Positions 1 through 8,914 of a DNA stretch of 64,000 nt are shown piece by piece. This stretch comes from Shewanella sp. GD04112. Its GTDB lineage: Bacteria > Pseudomonadota > Gammaproteobacteria > Enterobacterales > Shewanellaceae. Where the stretch lies: the NCBI RefSeq assembly GCF_029835735.1, contig NZ_JAOEAL010000001.1, positions 2,542,001 through 2,606,000 of the forward strand, given 5' to 3'. The translations under genes were made by a program, and so were the position numbers. Position 1 is the stretch's first letter; each line of letters starts with the position of its first letter. The notes under the pieces are model-generated. The model was not told the DNA's origin and searched no databases. It saw only the letters and a program-made list of their open reading frames with translations.

Positions 1-1223
1 ACCAATAATCCGACCTTAGAGTCGACCGCCATACCTATGTTATGACGCGCCTTGTAGGTGATTTCCGTACAATCGGCATTCACTTGGCTGTTAAGCACAG
101 GGAACTGCGTTAAGGCTAACGACATGGCCTTCATAAAGAATGGCATCATGGTCAGCTTAACTTCGTCGGAGGAATACTTGGCCTTCATGCTTTCACGCAG
201 AGCGACTAAGTCTGTCAAATCAAACTCTTCGCAATAGGTGAAGTGTGGAATGGTGGATACCGATTCCACCATCATTTTTGCCATCACGGCTTTCACGCCA
301 CGGATAGGCTCAACAATGTCACCCCGTGCAGAACTTGCCACGACGTTAGAGACGGTTGATTGAGTCACACCTGATTGAGTCGGTGCTACAGCCACTGGCG
401 CAGCGGCAGACACAGCGCCACCCTGCGCTTGGAAGCGAGTAATGTCTTCCTTATATACTCGGCCGTGTTTGCCACTACCAGGGACGCGACTTAAATCGAT
501 ATCTAAGGCACGTGCCATACGGCGAACGGCTGGGCTGGCTAAGGCTTTACCTTGGCGAGCAGGCTCCGAGGACACCGCCGCGCAAGCGGCTGGTGCTGCG
601 GTATTCACAGCGGCGGCACTTGCTTCCTGTGCATGGCTGACTGGCGCACTAACGCCACCTTCGACCTCGATCGCAAATAATGGCGCATGTACCTTAGCTA
701 ACTGGCCCTTACGGTAGTGCAATTTGACAATTTTGCCCGCTTTGATAGCAGGGATTTGCACTAGGGCTTTATCTGTCATCACATCGGCGATGGGTTGATC
801 TTCAACCACAGTATCGCCTTCTTGGACTAACCATTCGACCAGTTCACATTCAACAATGCCTTCGCCAATATCGGGTAGCAGAAATTCTTCCACGCTCGTA
901 CCCGCCGCGCTGGATTGGATTGCAGGTGTTTGCGTCGCTGTGTGTGCTTCAGTCTGAGATGCAGCAACGGGGACGGCTTCGTCAGACTCAATCTGCACGG
1001 CATAAAGCGGCGCATGCACCTTAGCGATATCGCCTTTGGCGTAATACAGCTTGGTCACGACTCCCGCAAAAGGCGCCGGAATTTGCACTAAGGCTTTGTC
1101 AGTCATCACATCGGCGATGGGCTGATCTTCAGCAATCGTATCGCCCTCTTGCACCAACCACTCGACGAGTTCACACTCGACAACGCCTTCACCAATGTCC
1201 GGCAAAATAAAATCTTTAATCAT
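1..1223 (-). CDS. bkdB: Dihydrolipoyl acyltransferase (E2) of branched-chain 2-oxoacid dehydrogenase, 3' part missing
   Basis: E2 core of the branched-chain keto-acid dehydrogenase: it moves the acyl group from E1 to CoA through lipoyl-lysine arms in Val/Leu/Ile breakdown. About 407 codons are present. There are two tandem lipoyl domains, each with a DVMTDKALV motif (lipoyl lysines near residues 43 and 152), then a linker, an E3-binding domain around residues 225-262 (DLSRVPGSGKHGRV), an Ala/Pro-rich linker, and the start of the catalytic domain from about residue 300. The catalytic HxxxD motif lies beyond the window edge. ATG at 1223 sits 9 nt after the E1-beta stop, so it is the third gene of the bkd operon. 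The two lipoyl segments are very similar, indicating internal duplication. The catalytic core argues against a pyruvate-specific E2 only weakly; the E1 neighbours decide the call. Confidence 0.92.
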   Translation of the reverse strand, partial: MIKDFILPDIGEGVVECELVEWLVQEGDTIAEDQPIADVMTDKALVQIPAPFAGVVTKLYYAKGDIAKVHAPLYAVQIESDEAVPVAASQTEAHTATQTPAIQSSAAGTSVEEFLLPDIGEGIVECELVEWLVQEGDTVVEDQPIADVMTDKALVQIPAIKAGKIVKLHYRKGQLAKVHAPLFAIEVEGGVSAPVSHAQEASAAAVNTAAPAACAAVSSEPARQGKALASPAVRRMARALDIDLSRVPGSGKHGRVYKEDITRFQAQGGAVSAAAPVAVAPTQSGVTQSTVSNVVASSARGDIVEPIRGVKAVMAKMMVESVSTIPHFTYCEEFDLTDLVALRESMKAKYSSDEVKLTMMPFFMKAMSLALTQFPVLNSQVNADCTEITYKARHNIGMAVDSKVGLL

Positions 1224-1232
1224 ACCGGACTC

Positions 1233-2210
1233 CTAGAAGTTCACCGATGCCTTAATGGCTTCAAAGGTTTTGAGCGCATCGGGCATATATTCTTTTTCGT
1301 GGACCAGTGGATATGGGGTATCTAAACCACATACACGGCTGATAGGTGATTCTAAATACAGGAAACATTCCTGCTGAATCGTCGCCGCGATTTCACCGGC
1401 AAAACCACCCGTCAATGGCGCTTCGTGGTTGATCAGTAAGCGGCCTGTCTTCTTCACAGAATCAGCAACTGTATCTACATCCCAAGGCGCGAGTGTACGT
1501 AGGTCGATAATTTCACAGGAAATCCCCTCTTTTGCCGCCATGTCGGCCGCTTTTTCGATGATTTCCATCTGTGCGCCCCAGGCCACTAAGGTGATGTCTT
1601 TCCCTTCACGCACCACTTCGGCTTTACCCAGCTCGATTTCATAATCACCCGCAGGGACTTCACCCACTGAAGCACGGTATAAACGCTTTGGCTCGAAGAA
1701 CACCACAGGGTTTTTATCGCGAATAGAGGCTAATAATAAACCCTTGGCCTGCTCAGGATTACGTGGCACAACCACTTTTAAGCCTGGGGTTTGGGTAAAA
1801 TAAGCTTCTGGCGATTGTGAATGATAATGGCCGCCCGCAATACCGCCACCATAAGGTGTACGGAACACTAGGCTTCCCACATTAAATTCATTACCACTGC
1901 GGTAACGGAATTTAGCAGACTCGTTCACTATCTGATCGAACGCAGGAAAGATGTAATCGGCGAACTGGATTTCCGCTACGGCGGTCATGCCATTAGAGGC
2001 TAAACCGTTGGCAAAACCCGCGATGCCTTGTTCAGTCAGCGGCGTGTTAAAGCAGCGGCTGCGACCAAACTTTTCCTGTAAACCTGAGGTTGCGCGAAAC
2101 ACACCGCCAAAGTGGCCAACGTCTTCACCAAATACCACCATGCGCTCGTCAGATTGCATGGCGATAGACAAGGCCTCATTGACGGCCTGTAACATATTCA
2201 TTTCTGCCAC
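1233..2210 (-). CDS. bkdA2: 2-oxoisovalerate dehydrogenase E1 component, beta subunit
   Basis: Beta subunit of the thiamine-diphosphate-dependent branched-chain 2-oxoacid decarboxylase; it forms the alpha2beta2 E1 with the product of the gene before it. The 325-aa length is typical. The N-terminal pyrimidine-binding domain contains VVFGEDVG, TEQGIAGFANGLA and GGGIAGGHYHSQSPEAYF, and the C-terminal transketolase domain contains LVAWGAQ and the conserved ending GLDTPYP. It starts 3 nt after the E1-alpha stop and ends 9 nt before E2, so the three genes are translated as one unit. The GHYHSQSPE stretch and the separate alpha gene distinguish it from single-chain pyruvate dehydrogenase E1. Confidence 0.93.
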   Translation of the reverse strand: MAEMNMLQAVNEALSIAMQSDERMVVFGEDVGHFGGVFRATSGLQEKFGRSRCFNTPLTEQGIAGFANGLASNGMTAVAEIQFADYIFPAFDQIVNESAKFRYRSGNEFNVGSLVFRTPYGGGIAGGHYHSQSPEAYFTQTPGLKVVVPRNPEQAKGLLLASIRDKNPVVFFEPKRLYRASVGEVPAGDYEIELGKAEVVREGKDITLVAWGAQMEIIEKAADMAAKEGISCEIIDLRTLAPWDVDTVADSVKKTGRLLINHEAPLTGGFAGEIAATIQQECFLYLESPISRVCGLDTPYPLVHEKEYMPDALKTFEAIKASVNF

Positions 2211-2213
2211 GGC

Positions 2214-3392
2214 TTATAGCCTCCCTGCACTTTTGGGATAGGATTGCGGATATTTCTTGATGTGTTCTTTCAGTTCACTCAGCTGCTTTTTCAGCGCTGG
2301 TGTTGGCTTGTCGTACACATCTTCAATGATCTCATCCAGCATAGGGATAGGTAATTTTTCAGCGACTTTAACGGCGGCTAACACTTCTTCACGGTACTTT
2401 TCGTAACGCTGGGCATCATCGGCCTCGGCCAACCACCCTTTGTTGATCAACCATAACTTGAAGCGTTTGACTGGATCGTGTTGCTGCCATTTTGCCTCTT
2501 CTTCTTTGGAGCGATAGCCAGAAGGATCGTCAGAAGATGAGTGCGCGCCAAGGCGATAAGTCATGGCTTCAATCAACACGGGGGCATTGTGCTCAATCGC
2601 ATAGGCACGCGCCTGTTGCGTCGCGGCTAACACCGCCAGCATATCGTTACCGTCGACACGAATAGTGTGCATGCCGTAACCCACACCGCGGCTAGCGATA
2701 CCGTTACCAGCAAACTGTTCTTCGGTTGGGGTGGAAATCGCATAACCATTGTTACGGCAGAAGAAAATCACCGGGCATTTTAACACCGAAGCCATATTCA
2801 AGCCGGCGTGGAAGTCACCTTCAGACGCAGCGCCTTCACCGAAATAACAGACAGCGACATTACGTTTACCCTGCATTTTCAGGCTATAACCGACACCTGT
2901 CGCTTGCGGGATTTGCGTGGCCAGTGGCGATGAAATGGTTTGGTAGTTTAACGCCGCGCAGCCGTAGTGGATTGGCATTTGGCGACCTTTACCTAAGTCC
3001 TTCTCATTACTGAACATTTGGTTCATAAACTGTTCAGTGGTAAATCCACGGTAGCGTAGCGCCGCATGTTCACGATATTGCGCGAGGATCACGTCTTCTT
3101 GATCAAGCGCCGCGACACTGCCGACGATCGCCGCTTCTTCACCCGTACAGGTCATATAGAAGCTGATCCGTCCCTGACGCTGCGCGCCTAACATACGTTC
3201 GTCGAGTACCCGCGTGAACACGCAAGTATCGTAAATTTTGGTGGCTAAGGCTTCATCTATTACAGGCAAAACCGCGGTTTCATAGGTAGTGCCGTCTGCT
3301 TGTAGAATTCGAAGGATAGGAATGTGAAGCGATGCCTTATCCAAGAAGCCGACACGGTGCACTGTATCAGTGTTGAGTGTTGCTTTGCTCAT
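2214..3392 (-). CDS. bkdA1: 2-oxoisovalerate dehydrogenase E1 component, alpha subunit
   Basis: Alpha subunit of branched-chain 2-oxoacid dehydrogenase E1; it binds the diphosphate of thiamine diphosphate and starts oxidative decarboxylation of the keto acids of Val, Leu and Ile. 392 aa. The TPP motif is visible as GEGAASEGDFHAGLNMA followed by NNGYAISTP. YREHAALRYRGF and the Ser/Asp loop SSSDDPSGYRS are typical of branched-chain E1-alpha. It is the first gene of the operon. The 160-bp upstream gap holds a perfect 14-bp palindrome at 3467-3480, proposed as the operator. Confidence 0.93.
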   Translation of the reverse strand: MSKATLNTDTVHRVGFLDKASLHIPILRILQADGTTYETAVLPVIDEALATKIYDTCVFTRVLDERMLGAQRQGRISFYMTCTGEEAAIVGSVAALDQEDVILAQYREHAALRYRGFTTEQFMNQMFSNEKDLGKGRQMPIHYGCAALNYQTISSPLATQIPQATGVGYSLKMQGKRNVAVCYFGEGAASEGDFHAGLNMASVLKCPVIFFCRNNGYAISTPTEEQFAGNGIASRGVGYGMHTIRVDGNDMLAVLAATQQARAYAIEHNAPVLIEAMTYRLGAHSSSDDPSGYRSKEEEAKWQQHDPVKRFKLWLINKGWLAEADDAQRYEKYREEVLAAVKVAEKLPIPMLDEIIEDVYDKPTPALKKQLSELKEHIKKYPQSYPKSAGRL

Positions 3393-3466
3393 ATTGTGCT
3401 CTTGTTATCTCGTTACGCCATGGAAAATCCACAACGCCTAATTTATACGAATATGCCGGATGAACA

Positions 3467-3480
3467 TTACGTTAACGTAA
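3467..3480. promoter_or_regulatory. Perfect 14-bp palindrome, probable LiuR-type operator of the bkd operon
   Basis: TTACGTTAACGTAA is its own reverse complement and lies 75-88 bp upstream of the bkdA1 start codon. MerR-type LiuR regulators of branched-chain amino acid catabolism in gammaproteobacteria bind ACGT-N-ACGT palindromes of this sort. The palindrome is seen; the regulator assignment is inference. Confidence 0.55.
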
Positions 3481-3554
3481 ACTACCTATCAACCGTTGGC
3501 ACAGTTCAAACGACAACTAATCCCCTGTGGGCATGTATATAATGCTTTACAAAA

Positions 3555-4589
3555 CTAGCGAACATCTGGCGCGACTGAAGGGATCAAGCAAATCACAGTG
3601 CGATTGCCGATGGGCACCTTAGCATTGGGGAAGACAATCGCTTCAAATTCCTGTTCGACTTTAATTTCCTGCCCACCCTCTCGGGCCAATACAAAGCCTT
3701 TCGGGAACGATCGGAAGTTTTCGACATCGGCCGCGAAGGTAAATTCAAAATCATCAAAATGTTTGTTAATCACCCGACATACTTGATACAGATTCACCTT
3801 ATCCGCTGAGAATGGCTCAAGCGCTAAGGGTTTGTCTGTGATAAGGCGCATAAACATCTCTTGGGCGGCAATAAAACGCGTCATATCGTTTTGCCCCATG
3901 GGATACACCTTACCTAATTCAATGGTAAAGGCATCGGCGCCATACTGCTCGGAGGAAAAATAACTAAAGGTGGTCGTCGGCTCATGGTGAAATAACACAG
4001 TATCGACGCCACTAGCCGCTAAAAACATGATTTGCTCGGCGCTGTAAGCACGGCCGGGACGATAGGGATAAATCGCAAACTTTTCGTGTTTTGACGCCCG
4101 CATCGCCGTGTGTAAATCATAGTGAATACGCTGGCGCCCTGCGGCTGCGCCCTTAAAGAAACGGTCGACATAAGCTTCTAATTTTTTTGCTCGCACCCGC
4201 TCAGGATTCACTAATCCCGGTGGATTTGAATGCTCACCACTAAACAGACGATTCATGTTCTCGTCGATAATGCGAGTCCCATTATTAATCGCTAAAGGGT
4301 TACCAATAAGAAAGAGCGTGCGTTGTTTGGCGATGATTTTTTGTTGGAGAAGCTGTTTGATTAAGGTATTGCAGAGTTCGATGGGGGCGGTTTCATTACC
4401 GTGGACACCGCAGGAGAGAATGACATCCTTACCTTGGGCTTGTGCTGGCTCAAAGACGATGACGCCGGTGTCCCACACTTCGACTCGAGTATGTTCCCCT
4501 AAGGTGAAACTAAACTCATCCCCGAGGGTTTCAGGATTGGCAAGGGTCAGCGCGAGAAAATCCTTCGAATCTAACAGAGCTTGTAACAC
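3555..4589 (-). CDS. astE: Succinylglutamate desuccinylase
   Basis: Last enzyme of the arginine succinyltransferase pathway, a zinc hydrolase splitting N-succinylglutamate into succinate and glutamate. Carboxypeptidase-like signatures are present: SCGVHGNETAPIEL (zinc His and Glu), HYDLHTAMR (zinc His) and TIELGK (catalytic Glu). I chose GTG at 4589 (344 aa) over an upstream in-frame start at 4634 because AAGGAG lies 7 nt before the GTG and family members begin at VLQALLDSKDF. The other ast genes are not adjacent in this window. The bkd operon follows on the same strand after a promoter-sized gap. Confidence 0.92.
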   Translation of the reverse strand: MLQALLDSKDFLALTLANPETLGDEFSFTLGEHTRVEVWDTGVIVFEPAQAQGKDVILSCGVHGNETAPIELCNTLIKQLLQQKIIAKQRTLFLIGNPLAINNGTRIIDENMNRLFSGEHSNPPGLVNPERVRAKKLEAYVDRFFKGAAAGRQRIHYDLHTAMRASKHEKFAIYPYRPGRAYSAEQIMFLAASGVDTVLFHHEPTTTFSYFSSEQYGADAFTIELGKVYPMGQNDMTRFIAAQEMFMRLITDKPLALEPFSADKVNLYQVCRVINKHFDDFEFTFAADVENFRSFPKGFVLAREGGQEIKVEQEFEAIVFPNAKVPIGNRTVICLIPSVAPDVR

Positions 4590-4867
4590 AGAATTCTCCT
4601 TATAATAGCGTGTTAAAGACGGGTGTGATGGCAATAACTGCCTGTTTCATGGCACTTATCGCTACCCGCCTTAAAAAGCGCATCCATACTAACACAAGTT
4701 TTTGGGCCGTTACTCTGTCATTCTGGTCAAACAAGCGCATTTCGCGGCAAAACAGCAGCATCTTAGCCGCATTTGGTCGACATAGGATTAATTTTGTCGA
4801 CACACTTGCTTTTAGGGATGAGTTTTATCACAATCCTTAGCCATCTAGACTTCTATCAGGATTTATC

Positions 4868-5347
4868 ATGGCGTTAGCAACTTTCGGTGCCGGCTGTTTT
4901 TGGGGCGTGGAGTATTTCTTTAGACAAGTCAACGGCGTGACCAACGCGACCTGTGGCTATATGGGTGGCAATAACGAAGCGACCACCTATGAGGAAGTCA
5001 AAAAAGGCAAGACAGGCCATGCTGAAGTCGTGCAAGTGGAATTTGACCCTGCGATTGTCAGCTACGACGAGTTACTGGATGTGTTTTGGAAGAACCACAA
5101 CCCCACCACACTCAATATGCAGGGCGGCGATATCGGCACTCAGTACCGCAGTACCATTTTCTTCCATGACCGTGAGCAAAAAGCGACGGCCGAAGCTTCT
5201 AAACTGGCCTTTGCCCGCTCGGGCCGCTGGGGATTACGCCACATTGTGACTGAAATTGTACCTTTGCAGCAATTCCATGTGGCAGAGGAATATCATCAAA
5301 ACTATATCGATAAGAACAACTTACCTAGTTGCCATCTCGAGTATTGA
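4868..5347 (+). CDS. msrA: Peptide methionine-S-sulfoxide reductase A
   Basis: Reduces the S-epimer of methionine sulfoxide in proteins and free Met-S-oxide, repairing oxidative damage in the cytoplasm. The 159-aa protein has the catalytic GCFWG motif with Cys10 and the conserved stretches KTGHAEVVQVEFDP and IGTQYRSTIF. C-terminal NLPSCHLEY supplies a possible resolving cysteine. It is a short single-domain version without fused MsrB. It is divergent from astE across about 280 bp and is followed by a strong hairpin terminator at 5397-5437. Confidence 0.95.
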   Translation: MALATFGAGCFWGVEYFFRQVNGVTNATCGYMGGNNEATTYEEVKKGKTGHAEVVQVEFDPAIVSYDELLDVFWKNHNPTTLNMQGGDIGTQYRSTIFFHDREQKATAEASKLAFARSGRWGLRHIVTEIVPLQQFHVAEEYHQNYIDKNNLPSCHLEY

Positions 5348-5396
5348 TCAAAACCATTTAGCATCTTCGTGAGAGGCTTGGCTTCTCATCGCTACA

Positions 5397-5437
5397 AATA
5401 AAAACGCACTCATAGAATTTCCATGAGTGCGTTTTTT
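5397..5437. terminator. Bidirectional Rho-independent terminator between msrA and pgm
   Basis: A 13-bp perfect stem (AAAACGCACTCAT / ATGAGTGCGTTTT, 5401-5413 with 5423-5435) with a 9-nt loop and a T run on the plus side and A run on the other. It can end msrA and the convergent pgm transcript. Confidence 0.85.
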
Positions 5438-5465
5438 ATCGGAAAAACAAAGCTTAAATGCTAGT

Positions 5466-7118
5466 TCAGGCGCTAAGCGCCTTATCAATCAAGGCCTGTG
5501 CGTCCTTAATGATATCGGCAAGATGCTGCTCACTGATAAAGCTCTCACCGTAAATCTTAAATAACGCCTCAGTGCCCGACGGCCTCGCCGCGAACCAACC
5601 ATTGGCCGTCGTCACTTTAATGCCACCTATCGAGGCGTTGTTACCAGGGGCGTGGGTCAATACGGCATCAATCTTCTCACCCGCCAGCATAGTGGCGTTT
5701 AAGGTCTCGGCATTAAGCTTGGCAAATTTGGCTTTGTTCTCAAGGCTAATGGGGCTGTCGATACGCTTGTAGAAGCTTTGACCGAATTGCGCCACTAATT
5801 CTTGATGGCGTTGCCCCGGTGTCTTGCCAGTAACCGCAAGCATTTCGGCCGCAAGCAGTACCAGAATAAAACCGTCTTTGTCGGTACACCAAGTCGTGCC
5901 ATCACGGCGCAGGAACGCCGCGCCAGCACTCTCCTCACCGCCAAAGGCAATAGTTGCCTCGGCTAATCCATCGACGAACCACTTAAAGCCGACAGGGACT
6001 TCGAGTAATTTTTTGCCATGGAAGGCACAGATTTTATCGATAAGCGCGCTCGATACCAGTGTCTTGCCGATGGCTAACTGCTCGCTCCATTCGGGTCTGT
6101 GGGTCAGCAAATAATCAATGGCTACCGCTAAATAGTGGTTGGGATCCATCAGTCCGGTGCCAGGACACACGATACCGTGTCTGTCGTAGTCAGGATCGTT
6201 ACCAACACATAAATCGTAGGATTCTTTGTGGGCCAGTAAGCCTGCCATCGCATAGGGTGAAGAGCAATCCATGCGGATCTTGCCGTCTTTATCGAGCGAC
6301 ATAAAGCTAAAACTTGGGTCGACTTTATCGTTAACTAAGGTGATATCGATGCCATAGTGTTTGGCAATCGGCGCCCAATAATGAATACCCGAGCCGCCTA
6401 ATGGGTCAACGCCCAATTTCAGCTTAGCCTTAGCGATAGCATGCATATCGACCACATTGACTAAATCCGCGACATAGGGCGTGATCAAATCGATGGCATG
6501 CACATAACCCGAGGTTAACGCATCGGCATAAGCCAGCTTATTAACGCCCTTAAGCCCTGCGCGCAGGTAATCATTAGCACGGGACTCAACCCAAGCGGTG
6601 ATATTGCCTTCGGCTGGGCCGCCATGGGGAGGATTGTACTTGATGCCACCATCCTGCGGTGGATTATGGGATGGCGTAATAATCAAACCATCGCTTAACG
6701 CGGCGCCACTCAGCGCCGCTTCACGATTAGCGCAAATAATGGCATGGGACACCACTGGCGTGGGGGTAAAGCCATCATTTTGCTGAATATGCACAGTCAC
6801 CTTATTGGCCGCTAACACTTCAATCGCCGACACGTAAGCCGCATAAGATAAGGCGTGGGTATCGATACCTAAAAATAGCGGGCCGTCGATATTCACAGAT
6901 TGGCGATAATCCACCACGGCCTGAGTAATCGCCCAAATATGGTCTTGGTTAAAACTTGCTTGAAACGCAGTTCCGCGGTGACCCGAGGTCCCGAACGTCA
7001 CACGTTGCTCGGCAGCATCCACATTAGGTTTGATGCTGTAATAATGGCTCATCAGCTTTGGAATATTCACCAGATCCGTCTGACTCGCGGTTTGTCCTGC
7101 CCGTTGATGTATTGCCAC
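5466..7118 (-). CDS. pgm: Phosphoglucomutase (alpha-D-glucose 1,6-phosphomutase)
   Basis: Interconverts glucose 1-phosphate and glucose 6-phosphate, linking glycogen and cell-surface sugar synthesis to glycolysis. The 550 aa match the bacterial Pgm length. The four hallmark loops are visible: phosphoserine loop TPSHNPP (residues 148-154, Ser150), metal loop DPDYDRHG (308-315), sugar loop GEESAG (394-399) and the phosphate-binding RPSGTEALFK near the C terminus. It lies directly downstream of seqA on the same strand, the seqA-pgm order known from enteric bacteria, so it probably shares the seqA transcript. Confidence 0.95.
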   Translation of the reverse strand: MAIHQRAGQTASQTDLVNIPKLMSHYYSIKPNVDAAEQRVTFGTSGHRGTAFQASFNQDHIWAITQAVVDYRQSVNIDGPLFLGIDTHALSYAAYVSAIEVLAANKVTVHIQQNDGFTPTPVVSHAIICANREAALSGAALSDGLIITPSHNPPQDGGIKYNPPHGGPAEGNITAWVESRANDYLRAGLKGVNKLAYADALTSGYVHAIDLITPYVADLVNVVDMHAIAKAKLKLGVDPLGGSGIHYWAPIAKHYGIDITLVNDKVDPSFSFMSLDKDGKIRMDCSSPYAMAGLLAHKESYDLCVGNDPDYDRHGIVCPGTGLMDPNHYLAVAIDYLLTHRPEWSEQLAIGKTLVSSALIDKICAFHGKKLLEVPVGFKWFVDGLAEATIAFGGEESAGAAFLRRDGTTWCTDKDGFILVLLAAEMLAVTGKTPGQRHQELVAQFGQSFYKRIDSPISLENKAKFAKLNAETLNATMLAGEKIDAVLTHAPGNNASIGGIKVTTANGWFAARPSGTEALFKIYGESFISEQHLADIIKDAQALIDKALSA

Positions 7119-7189
7119 CTGATCCTCTCCTACTGGAAAATCGGTTAATTAAATGGAAACGCCGCATCATTGCGGCGTCGATAAAGGTG

Positions 7190-7741
7190 TTATACGCGTT
7201 CGGCAATGCCGTTGGCGATTTGGGCATCGCAGCCAAATTGCATTAAGGCTTCGACTAAAATTGCCCGTTTTTTGGCGGTGTTATTGTTGGTCGTCACCCA
7301 AAATCCGGTATTACCGATTTCCTTCGGATTAGCGGTAGCACTGGCCTTGAGTAACTCTTCCCGTGAACGCGCAAAATAGAGTCGATCGCGACCTTGGATC
7401 TGTAAAATTTGCGAGAATTGCGCTTGGTTCTGTTGATATAAACTCTCAAGCAAGAATAAGAAACGACCCACGGCGCCTTTTTGCTGTTCTAACTTATGCT
7501 CATCCACCAATTGATTGAAATCGGGCGCAGAGACGAAGGTTTCGACCTGAGGCGCTATTTGTGGCTCAGGCGTCGTTGCCTCTAAACTCGGTTGGCTAAT
7601 AGCCTGTGGCTGCGCCTGTTCAACCGCATCGACGGACAGGCCGAGTAATCGACGGAGAATGTCAGAGGCGCTCTCACCAATACGTTCCGTTTTGCTGGCA
7701 ATATGACGATAGAGCTCTTCATCCACTTCGATGTATTTCAT
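7190..7741 (-). CDS. seqA: SeqA, negative modulator of replication initiation
   Basis: Binds hemimethylated GATC pairs, sequesters oriC and delays re-initiation. The 183-aa protein starts with the oligomerisation domain (MKYIEVDEELYRHIASKTERIG), followed by a Gln/Pro-rich linker and a C-terminal DNA-binding domain (IQGRDRLYFARSREEL, NNNTAKKRAILVEAL) ending in the usual ANGIAERV. Three GATC sites lie within 26 bp just upstream (7797-7822), suggesting autoregulation. The linker is Pro/Gln-expanded compared with E. coli SeqA. Confidence 0.95.
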   Translation of the reverse strand: MKYIEVDEELYRHIASKTERIGESASDILRRLLGLSVDAVEQAQPQAISQPSLEATTPEPQIAPQVETFVSAPDFNQLVDEHKLEQQKGAVGRFLFLLESLYQQNQAQFSQILQIQGRDRLYFARSREELLKASATANPKEIGNTGFWVTTNNNTAKKRAILVEALMQFGCDAQIANGIAERV

Positions 7742-7796
7742 AACCTTATTATCCTTTGTTATTCGATAGGCTTAACCGAAAAAGTGCACCACAGGC

Positions 7797-7822
7797 GATC
7801 CTCGCAAAGGATCTGTGCGATC
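7797..7822. promoter_or_regulatory. Cluster of three GATC sites upstream of seqA
   Basis: GATC begins at 7797, 7810 and 7819, 56-78 bp upstream of the seqA ATG. SeqA binds two or more hemimethylated GATCs on the same face or within about three helical turns, so the cluster could be an autoregulatory Dam/SeqA site. Density is seen; function is inferred. Confidence 0.4.
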
Positions 7823-8012
7823 GTTGCCCCAGTGTATCTATCTCTATCAATCTGATAAAGCATCATTAATCTAAAAATGCGTGAAATCGCACATCAAATT
7901 AGCACAAGCGCGTTAATCGCTGAAAAAGCCAGCAAGTTCGGCGCACTATGCCTCAAAATTGCCTCAAGACTTGTCAAACTTAGCCCATTAGGGGCACAAT
8001 CCGCAGCACTTT

Positions 8013-8813
8013 ATGTACCACAGCACAGGCGATTCCATGAATTTTGCATCCACAGGTCAAGGGGAAGCAGTCCTCCTTATCCACGGACTCTTTGGCAATT
8101 TAGATAATCTTAAGGGGCTAGGACAAGTCCTCGAAGCAAATCATCAGGTTATCCGCGTTGATGTGCCTAATCATGGTTTGAGTGAACATTGGCAGGAGAT
8201 GGATTACCCAAGCTTAGCCAAGGCCATGGTGGCATTGTTAGATGAACTAGAGCTTGAGCGTGTACACATTGTTGGCCATTCCATGGGCGGTAAAATCGCC
8301 ATGGCAACCGCCCTTGCCTATCCAGAACGCATCATCAGCATGGTAGCCGCCGATATTGCCCCAGTTGCTTACCAGCCGCGCCATGATGCGGTATTTGCGG
8401 CACTCGAAAGTTTGCCACTTGAAGGCCACACCGACCGCCGCTTTGCGTTATCGCATTTATTAGCGGGTGGCATCGATGAACCGACCGCGCAGTTTTTACT
8501 CAAAAACCTCCAGCGCACCGACACCGGCTTTCGTTGGAAGATGAACCTGACTGGCTTAAAAAGCTGTTATCCCAACATCATTGGTTGGCCAAATGAAAAC
8601 CACAAATCGCAGCAAGTCTATAACGGACCGAGCCTTTTTATCCGTGGTGGCGACTCCAATTATGTGACCGCCGAACATCGCGACGAGATCATGCGTCAAT
8701 TTCCCGCGGCACAGGCCAAAACATTAGAAGGTTGTGGCCATTGGCTACATGCTCAAAAACCAGCGGTGTTTAATCGTATTGTGTCTGAATTTATTGACAA
8801 ACACTCAGTGTAA
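8013..8813 (+). CDS. ybfF: Alpha/beta-hydrolase, YbfF-type esterase
   Basis: Cytosolic esterase of the alpha/beta-hydrolase fold; E. coli YbfF hydrolyses short- and medium-chain acyl esters including palmitoyl-CoA. Visible features are the oxyanion segment VLLIHGLFGNLDN, the nucleophile elbow GHSMGG, and a catalytic His in GCGHWLHAQKP near the C terminus. Two starts are possible, ATG 8013 (266 aa) or ATG 8037 (258 aa, MNFASTGQG); neither has a strong ribosome-binding site and homologues more often begin close to the second. It is divergent from seqA, as in enterics. Confidence 0.88.
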   Translation: MYHSTGDSMNFASTGQGEAVLLIHGLFGNLDNLKGLGQVLEANHQVIRVDVPNHGLSEHWQEMDYPSLAKAMVALLDELELERVHIVGHSMGGKIAMATALAYPERIISMVAADIAPVAYQPRHDAVFAALESLPLEGHTDRRFALSHLLAGGIDEPTAQFLLKNLQRTDTGFRWKMNLTGLKSCYPNIIGWPNENHKSQQVYNGPSLFIRGGDSNYVTAEHRDEIMRQFPAAQAKTLEGCGHWLHAQKPAVFNRIVSEFIDKHSV

Positions 8814-8828
8814 ATGACAATGATTCTC
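8810..8828. promoter_or_regulatory. Fur-box-like site before the DUF2788-ybfE-fldA genes
   Basis: GTAAATGACAATGATTCTC matches the 19-bp Fur consensus (GATAATGATAATCATTATC) at 13 of 19 positions, with the AATGA-AAT core intact. It overlaps the ybfF stop codon and lies about 90 bp before the next start. Iron control would suit a flavodoxin gene downstream. Confidence 0.5.
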
Positions 8829-8914
8829 GACCTAAATCATATAGCCGACACCCTGCTGATGTGATATATTCGCGCCTCTTTTAGCCTTAGAAGACTCTAG
8901 AGGACTAAGAAAGT

